A DNA stretch of 64,000 nucleotides from Owenia fusiformis (GCA_903813345.2 CAIIXF020000011.1:34464166-34528165); one strand, 5' to 3'. Shown: positions 52,201-63,860, counted from the first letter of the stretch. A program made the numbers and translations. Notes: generated by a model not told the origin, from the letters alone.

Positions 52201-55200
52201 GATAAGATATATCCTTACAGAGAACTCTATGGATCTGTGACTATGGTCATTCTATTTGTTCCTTGTGAAAACTGATATTAGCCACGGATCCACAAAAAAT
52301 AAAAAAGTCCTAAAATATTTCATAAAATGTTTGGTTAAAAAATGACAAAATATCTGAAATGTTGCAAAAGAAAAATTAAAAATACTTTCCATTAAAAATC
52401 CAGGGTAGAGTAATGATGAGGTACATTGGACCTCTAACAGACTTCCCCTGTGACTTGCATTCAGCTAAATTGTTTTTTTCTTTACAGGGTACAATATTGC
52501 TGTTTTTCCAAAACTGGACTGGATTTGCCATCTTATATACTATAGGAAACGTAGTTGGATTATGCAGGTATTTCAAACATAAATCTTAAATTTTTCGAAA
52601 ACTAGTCAAGATTTTAGGTTTTCCAATTTCCTTGATTAATATTAGCCCTTTAAATATAAAATGTAATGTTTTTGCAACTCTTAGATTATATTAATATTAC
52701 TTATCCCAACTTAAACGTTTGAAATGTTGAAAACTTGAAATTGAGCATCCACATATAGAATACAGTACAATGTATGTAAAAATAAATAAGAAGAAATTTT
52801 ATATCCTATTATAGCATTATCAAATAATTATTTTCAGTACCTGCTTTCTAATGGGCCCCCTCAAACAAATAAAAAAAATGTTCCAAGAAACAAGGCTGAT
52901 CGCCACCATTCTAGTTTTTGTAAGTATTTGTATAATATACTGCTTTTTTATGATGGTCGTACACCATTATGAATTGAAACAGCCATTTTTGAGCTAAATC
53001 TTTAAACTTGTTGGGTACTTAACCTGTATGTACTGATTTTCTGTACCTTATTAAACCATTTGCATTCTATGTTAGAACCCTATGATCAAATGTCACTGGG
53101 TGTATTATGTGGAGATATCATTTCATTATTGCCCAGTGGGGCAAAGGGGTGTAACGTCGACGTAACTTGGACACTTATTTATTAGAAGTAGAATTTCCGT
53201 TTTCCGCCATGTTTGATTTCTGGAATAATTAAAATCTCCCGATATCTTGATACATGCGAGAAAAAAAACATGGCTTCCCCTAGATCGGAAATTAGAGCAA
53301 ATAAACAACAAGGTGTCAAAGTTACCCCACATGTCGAAGTTCCCCCAAAATGGTTTCAACGTTACACCCCTTCGCCATATTGGTCATATTATGTAAATTA
53401 ACACTGAACATTAATATTTTTATGTAAAATGTATTTTTTGTAAATTTTTATGCTCTTATATATAATTTGAATGTCTATGTAACTTTTGCATACTGTACAA
53501 ACACAATCTATAACTATCTGTATTGTCAATTATATGTCAGAAGACAGACTGACATGATTACAAGTCAGTAAAAGAGTTCTGTATATATTATGGTGGTTGC
53601 ATTTTGAATGACCATTTGAATGACGTATGATGATTGGAGCAGGTGTGTCCACTTTCAAGCCTCGCTTAGTCCTGCTCAAAATTGATTGGTTAATAATATG
53701 TCAGAGACTCAGTGACTCACACTCCTCGACCCTTTAACTTTTTGCAATGATATCTCTGGTTATTGCCCCCTCCCTCAATCTTGTAACCTGCAATTTATAC
53801 TTGGTTTCTTTCCTCAATTAAATATGATCAGTGAATTATATTAATAAATTCATAACTTCAATTGTAATATCAGATCATCAGTTAATATATGTTTAAAGAT
53901 CTATGACTCTTCAGTTGTAGTATGATAAGTCAATATGTTATGTTTATTTTTCAGGTAATGATGGCATTAACATTATGTGCTGCTTTGTGGGTATGTACTT
54001 ATATTCTTAGCCTTCTTTTCCCTTTTCCTTCTTCCTTCTTTTCTTTATTCATGTTTTTTTTCAGAGAACGTAACTAGACTTACTACCAGAATTTAGTCAA
54101 TTATACATGGGCGTGGCCAGGTGGGTGGGTGTGACGGTTGCAATCGCATCCCCCCCCACCTCAACAAAAAAAGAAAAAAAGCAATTTTGTAAAATTTGTA
54201 GACAATTTTTTAACAAATTATAGTTTGAAATACTAAGAATGCACCATATACAATGTAAATTTTTAAAAACTTTTGAGTCACTTGTTTCACTCGCAGTGAT
54301 GCAAACTAAAAAAATCACACCCTCATTGACAATATGTAAATGAATTTCCTATTTTCAAATAGAACTATCTATGGTGAAATATCTGACATCCAAATTAATC
54401 CTTGACAAATAGAGGTACTTGCATATTTGGCATCATCTGTATCTGTTGACCTTCTTGGAAGTATTATAACATTCATGTTTCATATGAAAAGTTTGTTGGA
54501 GGAATTGACAATACTGTACATGAAAATCAGACAAATGTTGATAGCATAATTGCTCTGTGTTGTGTTGTCTTAAACTGTTTTGTTATCTAAATCTATTATG
54601 ATACACCCTTGTACATTTTGGATTTTCATTTGAAATACATGAAAAAATTGTATCCAATATTTTCAAAAGATGTTGTAAAATATGTGTTGTTCTAATACAT
54701 TTCATTTTTTCCTTTCAGTGGCATATTCCCATCCTTGCAATTATATTCTGCATTCTTCAGTTCCTAGCGTTGACGTGGTATGCCATATCATACATCCCAT
54801 TTGCAAGGTAAGTCTCAACATCTACATGGTATGCCATATCATACATCCCATTTGCAAGGTAAGTCTCAACATCTACATGGTATGCCATATCATACATCCC
54901 ATTTGCAAGGTAAGTCTCAACATCTACATGGTATGCCATATCATACATCCCATTTGCAAGGTAAGTCTCAACATCTTCATGGTATGCCATATCATACATC
55001 CCATTTGCAAGGTAAGTCTCAACATGTACGTGGTATGCCATATCATACATCCCATTTGCAAGGTAAGTCTCAACATCTTCATGGTATGCCATATCATACA
55101 TCCCATTTGCAAGGTAAGTCTCAACATCTACATGGTATGCCATATCATACATCCCATTTGCAAGGTAAGTCTCAACATCTACATGGTATGCCATATCATA

Positions 55201-55813
55201 CATCCCATTTGCAAGGTAAGTCTCCACATCTTTGTCTTCTTCAGGATGTGGTGACATATTGCTTCCAACTTTTTAATTACAGATGTTTGGCATTGTTACA
55301 GAATCTGTAACAATTGTAACACTTATGTAACAATTTGCAATGAGTTAAGAAGTAATCTTTCGATTAATTTGACATTTCTCCTGTCAACACATTTAGACAT
55401 AGAAAGGCACTTTAATTGAATTGATAATATCATATCATAAGGGAGGTCAAGCCACATTCTTGGTGATATGTTAAGTGGGATAACCCAATAACAGGAAATG
55501 TAGTGAATTATTATTGTATAAATATTCTATTTATTTAATGGATGTCACATCTTTGCTGATGGTTGGTTGGTGTCAGGAAAAGTTCATAGCAATTGTTGAA
55601 AAAACATAGTTAATCTCATCATGGCTACCCGCTCTCCCCCCTCCCAATATAATGAAATTTTAGAGAGTATCCCTTCTTCAAAATCAACTTTCTTCAAAGG
55701 TGTCATTTACTACCCCACTGAAAACTTCTGAAAACTGACACATTATGATTCATATTTTATTTAATTTTAGGGATGCTGTAAAGAAATGTTTTGAGGGTTG
55801 CATTGGGAGCTGA
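46180..55813 (+). CDS. SFT2 domain-containing vesicle transport protein (SFT2D1/SFT2D2 type), seven exons
   Basis: Small four-pass membrane protein of the Golgi, implicated in retrograde fusion of endosome-derived vesicles with the Golgi. Exons 46180-46242, 52085-52171, 52488-52567, 52838-52919, 53955-53990, 54719-54807 and 55771-55813 total 480 nt (159 aa, the usual family length) with perfect phases. Landmarks: the acidic N terminus [33 protein letters not shown], membrane segments [44 protein letters not shown] and [16 protein letters not shown], the conserved [17 protein letters not shown] loop and [15 protein letters not shown] near the end. Exon 6's 3' end and its donor are amplified into a nine-copy minisatellite. 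I cannot choose between SFT2D1 and SFT2D2. Confidence 0.95.
46538..47592. mobile_element. hAT-like non-autonomous element with internal foldback
   Basis: The left end TAGTGTTGTCCCGATGC and the right end GCAACAACACTA are inverted repeats flanked by a perfect 8-bp target-site duplication CTATTAGT (46530-46537 and 47593-47600). The interior has two ~190-bp arms in inverse orientation (about 46886-47080 and 47180-47375, sharing CGAATTAAGTCGATCAGC-type sequence). No transposase. It lies in SFT2 intron 1. Confidence 0.92.
48683..49027. mobile_element. MITE of the TACTGTnnAT family
   Basis: TACTGTCAATTGCTTTAATT at the left and AATTAAAAGTGATTTACAGTA-type inverse end at the right. TTTAATTTGAC occurs inside both ends. 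In SFT2 intron 1. Confidence 0.6.
49635..49770. repeat. Hairpin with ~45-bp arms
   Basis: CTAGATATGGTCTAGCTACA ... GTGACCCCTCCCC at the left pairs with GGGGGGGTCACAGGGGCTTG ... TAGACTATGCTAG at the right. SFT2 intron 1. Confidence 0.75.
50165..50303. repeat. Hairpin element with GC-rich centre
   Basis: GGTTCAGGATATTGGGATTA (50178 onward) is perfectly matched by the inverse ending at 50292 over 24 bases. The centre is CCCTCGGGACCTACGG followed by CCCTCGGG. Confidence 0.85.
51211..51378. repeat. Hairpin element with ~60-bp arms
   Basis: AATATAGACC, AGGGGTTATATCGTCGAATA and GGGCTAGGCACAAA at the left are mirrored by TTTGTGCCTAGCCCC, TATTCGACGATATTACCCCT and GGTCTATATT at the right. Confidence 0.88.
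52085..52171 (+). CDS. SFT2-type gene exon 2
   Basis: 87 nt after GTGTATTTCAG; encodes [17 protein letters not shown] and the start of the first membrane segment; donor ATA|GTAAGT. Confidence 0.95.
52488..52567 (+). CDS. SFT2-type gene exon 3
   Basis: 80 nt after [30 protein letters not shown] then NVVGLC; donor GCAG|GTATTT splits a Ser codon. Confidence 0.93.
52838..52919 (+). CDS. SFT2-type gene exon 4
   Basis: 82 nt after [30 protein letters not shown] then IATILVF; donor TTT|GTAAGT. Confidence 0.95.
53136..53383. repeat. Palindromic element in SFT2 intron 4
   Basis: GGCAAAGGGGTGTAACGTCG at the left pairs with CAACGTTACACCCCTTCGCC at the right, with further inner matches (GACAC/GTGTC, GCCATGTTT/AACATGGC). 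Confidence 0.7.
53626..53722. repeat. Interspersed repeat shared with 26033-26131
   Basis: Same core (TTTCAAGCCTCGCTTAGTCC and TAATATGTCAGAGACTCAGT). Confidence 0.7.
53955..53990 (+). CDS. SFT2-type gene exon 5 (36-nt small exon)
   Basis: Only 12 codons ([12 protein letters not shown]) between TTTTTCAG and TGG|GTATGT, phase 0. Required to join exons 4 and 6 in frame and matched by the family's FTLCAALWW stretch. Confidence 0.9.
54719..54807 (+). CDS. SFT2-type gene exon 6, source of a donor-site minisatellite
   Basis: 89 nt after TTTCCTTTCAG; encodes [20 protein letters not shown] then YAISYIPFA, ending GCAAG|GTAAGT. This first donor must be used: every later copy lies beyond an in-frame TAA formed across the donor (GCA AGG TAA). 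Confidence 0.93.
54774..55233 (+). repeat. 51-bp minisatellite of SFT2 exon-6 end plus its 5' splice site, nine copies
   Basis: Each copy contains TGGTATGCCATATCATACAT, CCCATTTGCAAG|GTAAGT and CTCAACATCT. Donor Gs are at 54808, 54859, 54910, 54961, 55012, 55063, 55114, 55165 and 55216, exactly 51 bp apart. All nine donors are intact, and only the spacer after the donor varies appreciably. The first copy is the real exon end. Confidence 0.96.
55771..55813 (+). CDS. SFT2-type gene terminal exon 7
   Basis: 43 nt after TTAATTTTAG; completes Arg and encodes [13 protein letters not shown] and TGA. A likely poly(A) signal AATAAA is at 56292-56297. Confidence 0.9.
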
Positions 55814-58800
55814 GAGGGACCCATCATTTTGGACAATGGAAAACTGTCATTTCATGAAATGGAAAACTGTTATTTGGAACAAAGTGGAACATTTTATAGT
55901 GGACAATTTGTGACCTATAATTTTGTATACAGGACCTTAGATATTGTACATATTGTAAATTGTAACAAGATTATAGATTGGTGCCTTAATGTTTATATGT
56001 ACATAAAATGGTAAGACCAATAGAAGATACTCATTCATTCAATTAAAGTAAAACACTTCAATTGTATTGTTCGGATAATATAATTCCTTATAATGTAATT
56101 TTAGTAATTCTACTAAGTTTATTTTTGATTTTGAAGTGATTTGATGTTGGGGTAGTTTAAAGGGGTTATTTATTTTATTTTCTTACATTGTTAAGAAAAT
56201 GACAAAATGTGATCATACTGTAGCTTTGTTATCATATTGTAACTTTGTTGTATTATATTATATATTCTGTCATACAGTGTAATTTTGTATGAATAAATGA
56301 GTAGACATGCAGCTAGCTAAATTAGTATTGTGAAATTATTTTCTGGAAATATTCTCAATGAAGAAATTCCTAAATCAAATGTTTTACACATGGGGATGAC
56401 AAACATACAACATTGGCATACTGTAGATTGGGTTAATTTGGCACTATTTAAATATGCCATTTTTAGCATATTGGCAGCTATTTAATTTGGCAGACACAAG
56501 GGCTTGGATATTGCTCTGATGCCACAACTTCCATATACATGTACACTCTACAAAATGTTACACCCATTCCTTCAATTTAACTACTATATCTAGTAATTGA
56601 AGCGATTTCCCTGAGCCAATTTAGAAGTGATATGTTCTGATTATCACCCTTATCCTTTTCAGATTTTAAACCAGAAGTGACTTAAATACACCATCCTCTC
56701 TAAATTTTGGAGATGTGTAATGGCAGTTTTTTCTATTTCACCAAATACACAAAATTAAAGCAGGCACCAAATTAACTCAATCTACAGTACATCCTATAAG
56801 AGAACATTTTATCATTGTTAACAATTATTTAGTTATGACAATTTTCAGATTTATAATTTTTCTATCGCAAAATTAATCTTATGAATTAAAAGATCCAATA
56901 TCATTCATTTCCGTGCCTATGTTTCAAAGTTTCTAAAATCCCCCCCAAACCTAATTGGTTATTCGAGGAAATACAGAGGCCTTAATTTTTTCATAGTCCT
57001 TAGTAATGAACCTGGATATGCACATTTTTCAGCTTTAGAGAACCTATGACAAAGTCATCCAACTCCTAATATTTAGTACAGTAAAATCTGTCTCATCTGA
57101 ACTGCACTGGGATCAGCCAAAAGTGTTCCTATTTCTGGGAATATGCATTTCAGATATCCCTCCTCCCAGGACAAAGTACCATACCAAAATCCCCTCCCCT
57201 GGGACAATACTGCATGTCCAGTTCCAGACTCTCCCTTTGTGTGTGTGTGGGGGGGGGGGGCTCGCACAAACCTTTGAAGGGTGCATTAAAATATCAGAAT
57301 GCCTAAATCTCCTGAGTGCACTACAAGTGTACTTAAGTTAACATATGAGCATGGCTTTACAGAGCTCTCTGGATCTATAAATGTGGATGTGCTAGGTGTG
57401 ATCCAAGCCATGTGAACTTGTATTCTATAGGTCATGCTTGGGTAATGACCGGTCATGCTAAATTTAGTATAAATGGCCTTAAAGTAGGAGATGAACATGT
57501 TGTCAATGAAAACCTGGAAAAATAAAAACCAGGCACGGAAATGGAAACCATCAGAGATCTGTCATTGACTGAAGTAGAATGTTTAAACCATAATTCTTTT
57601 TGCATGTTACCTGTCTAAAAAAAAAAAAAAAACATTTTTTCCTGGAATTTGATACTGTTCGTAGAATTTGATATATATTGTGATGACAATATGTAATATA
57701 ATACGATAATCGATTATGCATCACAATCTTCCTTGATTTATAATCCCACCAACAATGGTTGAGTACAGATATAGATAATATGTTTGTCTGTTCTTTCGTC
57801 TGTCTGGTTAATGCTCAAATACCAGTTGTCAGATTTAGTTCAAAGCTTACAAGCTGATGCCTTTAACGCATTGGACATCCGACCTTAGGATAACTTCTCG
57901 GGATCGAGAATCGCTGTCACCCTAAGACATTTTTGGCTATGACTTGAATACAACTTTACAAATTGATCCAACTCTAGACATATTGAAAATTATAATTATG
58001 CTTTATAGTGACAAACCCTGTCCAAGGGAGAATATCAAAAATGGCCTCATACTTAAAAATGAACACCCATTTTTATGTAATTTTCATAAAAATAGTCTAT
58101 ATCAAGAATTCTGTGACAAATGGATCAAGACTAGTTTTTCATGTCACCATCACAAATTATGACATATTGTCTTCAACTGTTTTGTGGACAGTGTTCAGCA
58201 GTTGGTGTTTGGCTTTTGGTGTTTGCTGCTAGGTGGTCAGCATCTGTAACAAATGGCAGGTAGTGACATTTTGCAATTTAATGCCTTGTTTTATTCTGCA
58301 ACTAGACTTTTAGTCCCTTTTTGAATTGTCATTATAACAAGTATATGGGAGGACGGACAGATAGATGGAGTGAGTGAGGGGATGATTCAAGACGAGGCTA
58401 ATCATGTGACCAGGCTCAGTTATACCCGAAGCGTAGCAGATTCTGTTACAGGAGGGGGGGGGGGTGAATTGTTTGAGCCTCTTTGTTGGAAATAGTAATT
58501 ACAGTTCTTTAAAAATCAAGTTATTTTAAAATCAACAAATGAAAACACAAATACTTTTGTTCATGATTAAATGTTATATTTTTTTTCTATTGGAAGACCC
58601 TGCAACCATTTTGTAATTTATATTATATATAATCTATAAATAGTGATTTTTAAAAATTGAATTGAAAAAAAATAATTAAAAACATGTTATAACAATTTAA
58701 AAATGTGTACAAGAAGATAATAATTAGTATGCATATCATTTACATAAAGTAATATAGTAATTAGGACCTGCCTAATATTATGTTCTATTAAAATAATCAC

Positions 58801-58933
58801 GCTCTGTTATGAAATTAATCATGTTTCTATCTATAAAACTATTAACCTCATCTAATATCTTATCTTGCATCATTTGTAAATATTAGAGCTGTAAAATCTA
58901 AAATAAAAAAACAGTTGCATTGATTAACATGTT
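55814..58933. other. SFT2 3' UTR and downstream intergenic DNA
   Basis: AATAAA at 56292-56297 is a plausible poly(A) signal. Beyond it are a MITE (56419-56789), a TACAGTAAAATCTGTCT half-element at about 57077, a G-rich tract near 57249 and an A15 run near 57618. A block around 58200-58290 resembles 41840-41890 (AACAAATGGCAG, GACATTTTGCA). No coding sequence recognised. Confidence 0.5.
56419..56789. mobile_element. MITE of the TACTGTAGAT family
   Basis: TACTGTAGATTGGGTTAATT at the left is inversely matched by AATTAACTCAATCTACAGTA at the right. TTTGGC/ACCAAA extend the ends. Confidence 0.8.
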
Positions 58934-61900
58934 ATAGACTGCGGACTATTCTGTAGAAGTGCTCTAGAAATGGATCTCGCTTTTCATGGAAGGTCACACA
59001 TTCCAACATATTTCAAACAATTTGTATGATTATAATAGACACTTTCTGGGTAGTTGGACTTTATGTAGGGGTGGCAAAAGGCCCTCAGGCCAATTTATAC
59101 CCCTACCCCAACAAAACCTTGGGGGTACTTTAATACCACCCAATAAAAATAATACTAATGCATATCAGATATTCATCGTTTTATAGTGGGTAGGGCATGC
59201 CATGGTTAGTCAGTGCCAGAAATTTCCAATCTCTGACTTATATGGTTACCATGGAAACAGTATTTATATCTCACAATCTTCTCAATTTGACCCCGTCCCA
59301 AATGTGTCCTTAAGTTCTCAAAGTGAAATATTTGCAAATCTGTTTGGATTTTGTGGCTGCAACTTTGTCAAAAGTTGAATTAATATGTATGTATTCACAC
59401 TAAAGCACTAAAAACTTGATATAATGATCTCATAAATTAATAATATTTATCAAATGTAGTCACACACAACTGCTTTTAGGGAAAAGTGGGCGTGGCACTT
59501 TTTGGTACTTGTGTAATTGTTGCAGCATTAAATGAAAAATACTTATTACACTAACAACAATTGACATTTAATTAGCATCTACTAACATTGTGTAACATTG
59601 TAGTATGTTCATTATCATTATTAGATACTTTAAATATTTTATATAAGTGTTATCATGACCCTTCCCTATCATAGGTCATTAATGGTCAAATTAACTTTTA
59701 AGTCCTAGAGGTCCTTAGTCTTTTTAGCTTGTCAAAGTCATATTCATTGACTTGAAGCTAGAATATAAATAGATTCATTGATCAAGAGCTATGAGTTAAA
59801 ATTGATTAATACATTTGTCAGGGTTAGAGCCATTTTATGCAATTGAAAAGTAATGGACCGACACTGATCAGTACCAAGTGAAGGTAACAGCCGTAACCTT
59901 CGCATCTAAGATGGCGGACAGTAATTGTCGATTTTGATATTTTTAATTTTCATTGAATTAAACTACTTTAGAGTTGATGTTATGCTTTGACATTTGCACC
60001 AAATCAGGCTTAAATGACATTGGAACCATAGATGTAGTAAACATGAATAAACGATATGTGAAATGTTATGCCCTGCCTTAATACATAACTAAGATTTTCT
60101 CGGATAAATGGTGTCTTACAATTGACTAACTGATTCTATTATCAACATCAGGTAATGCATGATCTATCCAATGGATTAACGAAAATACTTGATTCCAATA
60201 TGGCAAAATAAATTACTAGTATTCCATGTATGAATTGCTTAGTGCATCATTTTGCAGATATTACATAATGCATTCATTGACTCATGGTCAACAAGGTACG
60301 GGTAAAACTCCTTTTAGTATTTCACAAAATAATGAAATATAAACAATTTACACATTTCTGAAATGCTGTACCTTTAGTGATTCCTTCGACCTGGAAAGTG
60401 GTTTGTTATGTTAAAACTTAAAATAATATCTAAACAAATCTGTTTAGTGTATAAAAACAATAAAAGTTAATATGTTTAATATCAAATATTATTAGACATA
60501 TGAATATAACCTAAAATAAGAAATCTTGTTCTCGTATTCCATTTTAAAATTGGTTGAATGATTTTGGCACAGTAGAAATGATGGTCATGATTAAATATTA
60601 TATGTAATATGCCCTGATGCTGTAACATCAATGGTCCTTTATAATCAGGTATGACTGAAATACTGGACAAGATCTTATAAGGTTACAGTTTCCATATAAC
60701 GTATGTTCCATATTACTACCCCAAATCTCCATTATGTAAGTTTATGAGTCATTATCCCTCATAGTTTATTATGGCAAATGCCTATCCTTGTCTAGAATAT
60801 GTCATTTTATCAATTTTATAAACAAGTATACAATTACACGCCCCCCCCCCCCCCTCCCACACCAAAACTCCATTTTCTTTATCAAATCTTTCTACCTCTA
60901 TCTGTTATGATTCACTGTCAGGCTTCTCCAATTTTCCATACTGTCAAGTAAACATCTAAATAGGATAGTTCTAGCTATTGCTGTTGTTTTGAAATGTTGA
61001 CTTTTCTTGGGGAAATATTGTTTCAATTCTGACAGAAGTTTTTAGCCAATATCATTCAATTTATCAATATCCAAAGAAAGTATGCAGAAAGTATGCATTT
61101 TGTTTGTGCCTGTATTTTCATCATGTGTACTTATTAAGACAGCTATATTTAAACGTAAATACATTAAAACATGATACATATAATCTTTTGACAATTTCTT
61201 CAGTAAAGTGGCCATTTTGAGAAATGATATATAGCTTGTACCTTTGTTTGATGCTCAACAAGATGTTCGACTGGATTTGCCTTTGTCTAATTCATATATA
61301 TACCAAATACGAGAATCAGAATCTTATTCTACAAAATGGGTGTTCATGGAAGTAGCACTAATTATTGCATCATTGCTATAAATCGTGTGATTTGATTGGC
61401 TAATTCAGAACCATGTGACTAAAAATACCAGCGTATTTCACAGCTCACTGAATTATTTCCATATTTAAAAGACGTATTGTCCAGCGTTTTGCCCGCCTGG
61501 GGATTCTGACAACTGCACTTTCAATGATTTTTGCAACATGTATTACCATCGCCCTACGGGCTGCGGGCAATACATATTGCAAAAATCATTGAAAGATGAA
61601 CAGGTATTGCCCTCCATAGAATGAAATATTTGCTTAACATTTCTTACTGTTTCGGGCTTAATATCAATTTTGTTATAAACTGAACAAAGCGGCACCTTTA
61701 ACATGCAGCTAATTCTCCCATCTAACCAAGATAGCCTCTTTTAATATATCGAAATTTAAAAATTGCCTCTGATTCAATTTGTTCAATCAAATCCAAAATG
61801 GTAATACCTTTTTACTGTTTCGAACTTCCTTATATTTTATACCATTGGGGTAGGATGTTTGTCTCTTTCAATTAATGCTTTCACCAGAAACATGGATATC

Positions 61901-63447
61901 ACTAATTTTGATTCATATTTAAAATGGTGTGCATGAATAGACCTGTGTATTTTATACCAAATAGAGACACTTCCCTGGAGAGTTCTAAATCTCTATATGT
62001 TAACAGCCTAGTTCCAACATCCCTTGTTGACTTTGCTTCCATATTTCCTGTGAAGCCGTGGAACAGTTCTCTTGTTCTTCACAATTTTCCATTTTAATGT
62101 AACTCAATGAATAAGGCCAATTCATATCACTGGCTTCCCTAGGTCATTTGAATTCCTTGCAATTTTTAAATCAGCAATAAAGAATAATGGGTTAAATTAT
62201 CAAATAATGAAAAAGTTGCAAATTATGAGATTTGTTATATAGCTTCGAAATCTTGCTGAAGTGTAGTTTAATTATAGGTTAACAGGCTAAATTCTCATTG
62301 AGATTTTAAAGAATCTTAAACATTGACTTATTGTTTCAGTGGTCCTATTAAAGTTCATGTGTACACAATCTGAACAACATCCAGTTTCAAACACTTCTGA
62401 TTATCATCAAGTTTCAAACACAATCTGAACATCATCAAATTCAATGCAAATGCAGTTTCACTTTAATCCAACAGAACGAATATGGTAAATCAATAGACTT
62501 AGTGACACATGTCAAGTCAATGGTAAATACTTGTATCTAGCCCAACTAGCACAAGTGCTGCCATCTACCGACTAGTATCAATCCATCTATCCATATACAT
62601 AGCACCTAATGAGGTCACGACTTCAAGTAAAGCTTTTTCCCTTGTCTATGGTAAAAAATAAGTTAAACAGAAAAGTTAGTTTGACACCATTGGTGATGCC
62701 CACCTTGTATGGTATAGGGATAAAAGGAAAGTTCATGATAACACTTACATAAAATAATTTAAGTATCTAATAATGATAATGAACATATTACAATGTTACA
62801 CAATGTTAGTAAATGATAATTAAATGTCAATTATTGTTAGTGTAATATGTATTTTTTGCTTAATGCTGCAACAATTACACAAGTTCCAAAAAGTGCCACG
62901 CCCACTTTTCCCTAAAAGTAGTTGTGTGTGACTATATTTGATAGATATTATTGATTTATTGGAGCATTATATCAACTTTTTAGTGCTTTAGTGTGAATAT
63001 ATACATATTTATACAACTTTTGACAAAGTTGCAGCCACAAAATCCAAACAAACTTGCAAATATTTCACTTTGAGGGCTAAGGGACATATTTTGGAGGAGG
63101 TCAAATTGAGAAGATTTTGAGATATAAATACTGTTTCCATGGTAACCATATAAGTTAGAGATTGGACATTTCTGGCACTGACTAACCATGGTATGCTCTG
63201 CCTACTATAAAACTATGAATATATGACATGCATTAGTATTCTTTTTATCAGGTGGTATTAAAGTACCCCCAAGGTTTTCTTAGGGTGGGGGTATGAATTG
63301 GCCTGAGGGCCGTCTGCCACCCCTACATGAAGTCCAACTACCCAGAAAGTGCCTAGCATAATCATACAGACTGTTTGAAATATGTTGGAATGTGTGACCT
63401 TCCATGAAAAATGGAAGTTGCAATTATCAGAGTAGTCCACAGTCTAT
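58934..63447. mobile_element. 4.5-kb structure with ~740-bp inverted terminal arms
   Basis: The left arm (58934-59672) and right arm (62712-63447) are inverse copies with moderate divergence. Paired landmarks are ATAGACTGCGGACTA with TAGTCCACAGTCTAT, TTGGCCTGAGGGC, AAAAGTGGGCGTGGCACTTT and AAGTGTTATCATGA. The 3-kb interior has no ORF I can defend. Long TIRs with a non-coding core suggest a non-autonomous DNA transposon of unknown class. No target-site duplication was identified. Confidence 0.75.
61518..61595. repeat. Compact hairpin inside the 4.5-kb structure
   Basis: CTTTCAATGATTTTTGCAAC and GTTGCAAAAATCATTGAAAG-type inverse arms flank the GC-rich centre CGCCCTACGGGCTGCGGGC. Confidence 0.85.
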
Positions 63448-63710
63448 TAACTATCTACTATTAACCTGTCTACAAGGAACAATACAGATGGCATTCTATG
63501 CACACAGATGCCATACATTACACACACCACTGCTGTATCCTATCAAGCAACACGTGAGCTATTCATCAAACTATCACTGACATGATCGCCATAAGTTCCC
63601 CTTGTATTATTGCTGCAATTGCAATTGACTTGCAATGGGTTTGATGAATAAGGACTCTGTGTGTTTGGAAAAGTCATATATACATAGGTACCTTATACAT
63701 GTATACTATG

Positions 63711-63860
63711 AGGTTATATAATGGTTCTTTCTGTATATCGTGTTTATACTCGAGTGAGTATATGATATATTCACAAGTGAGCGTAGCGAACGAGTGAATA
63801 TATTTTATTCTCACGAGAGTATAAAATTCACGATATACAGAATGAACCATTATATAATCT
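63711..63860. repeat. Hairpin element with GTGAGCGTAGCGAACGAGTG centre
   Basis: TTATATAATGGTTC and CTGTATATCGTG at the left pair with CACGATATACAG and GAACCATTATATAA at the right. Inner arms TTATACTC/GAGTATAA and AATATA/TATATT continue the stem. Confidence 0.88.

Noticed and set aside
54774-55233. CRISPR-like array
   Set aside because: Units are contiguous with no unique spacers, the unit is an exon-intron junction, and the genome is eukaryotic.
54682-55310. Four overlapping repetitive ORFs on both strands
   Set aside because: Frames kept open by the 51-bp periodicity of the SFT2 exon-6 minisatellite; only the first copy up to 54807 is coding.
57244-57262. G-rich, C-rich and A-rich homopolymers (also 49459, 51677, 58446, 60841) as regulatory quadruplexes
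   Set aside because: They are isolated homopolymer runs typical of slippage, with no positional link to promoters.
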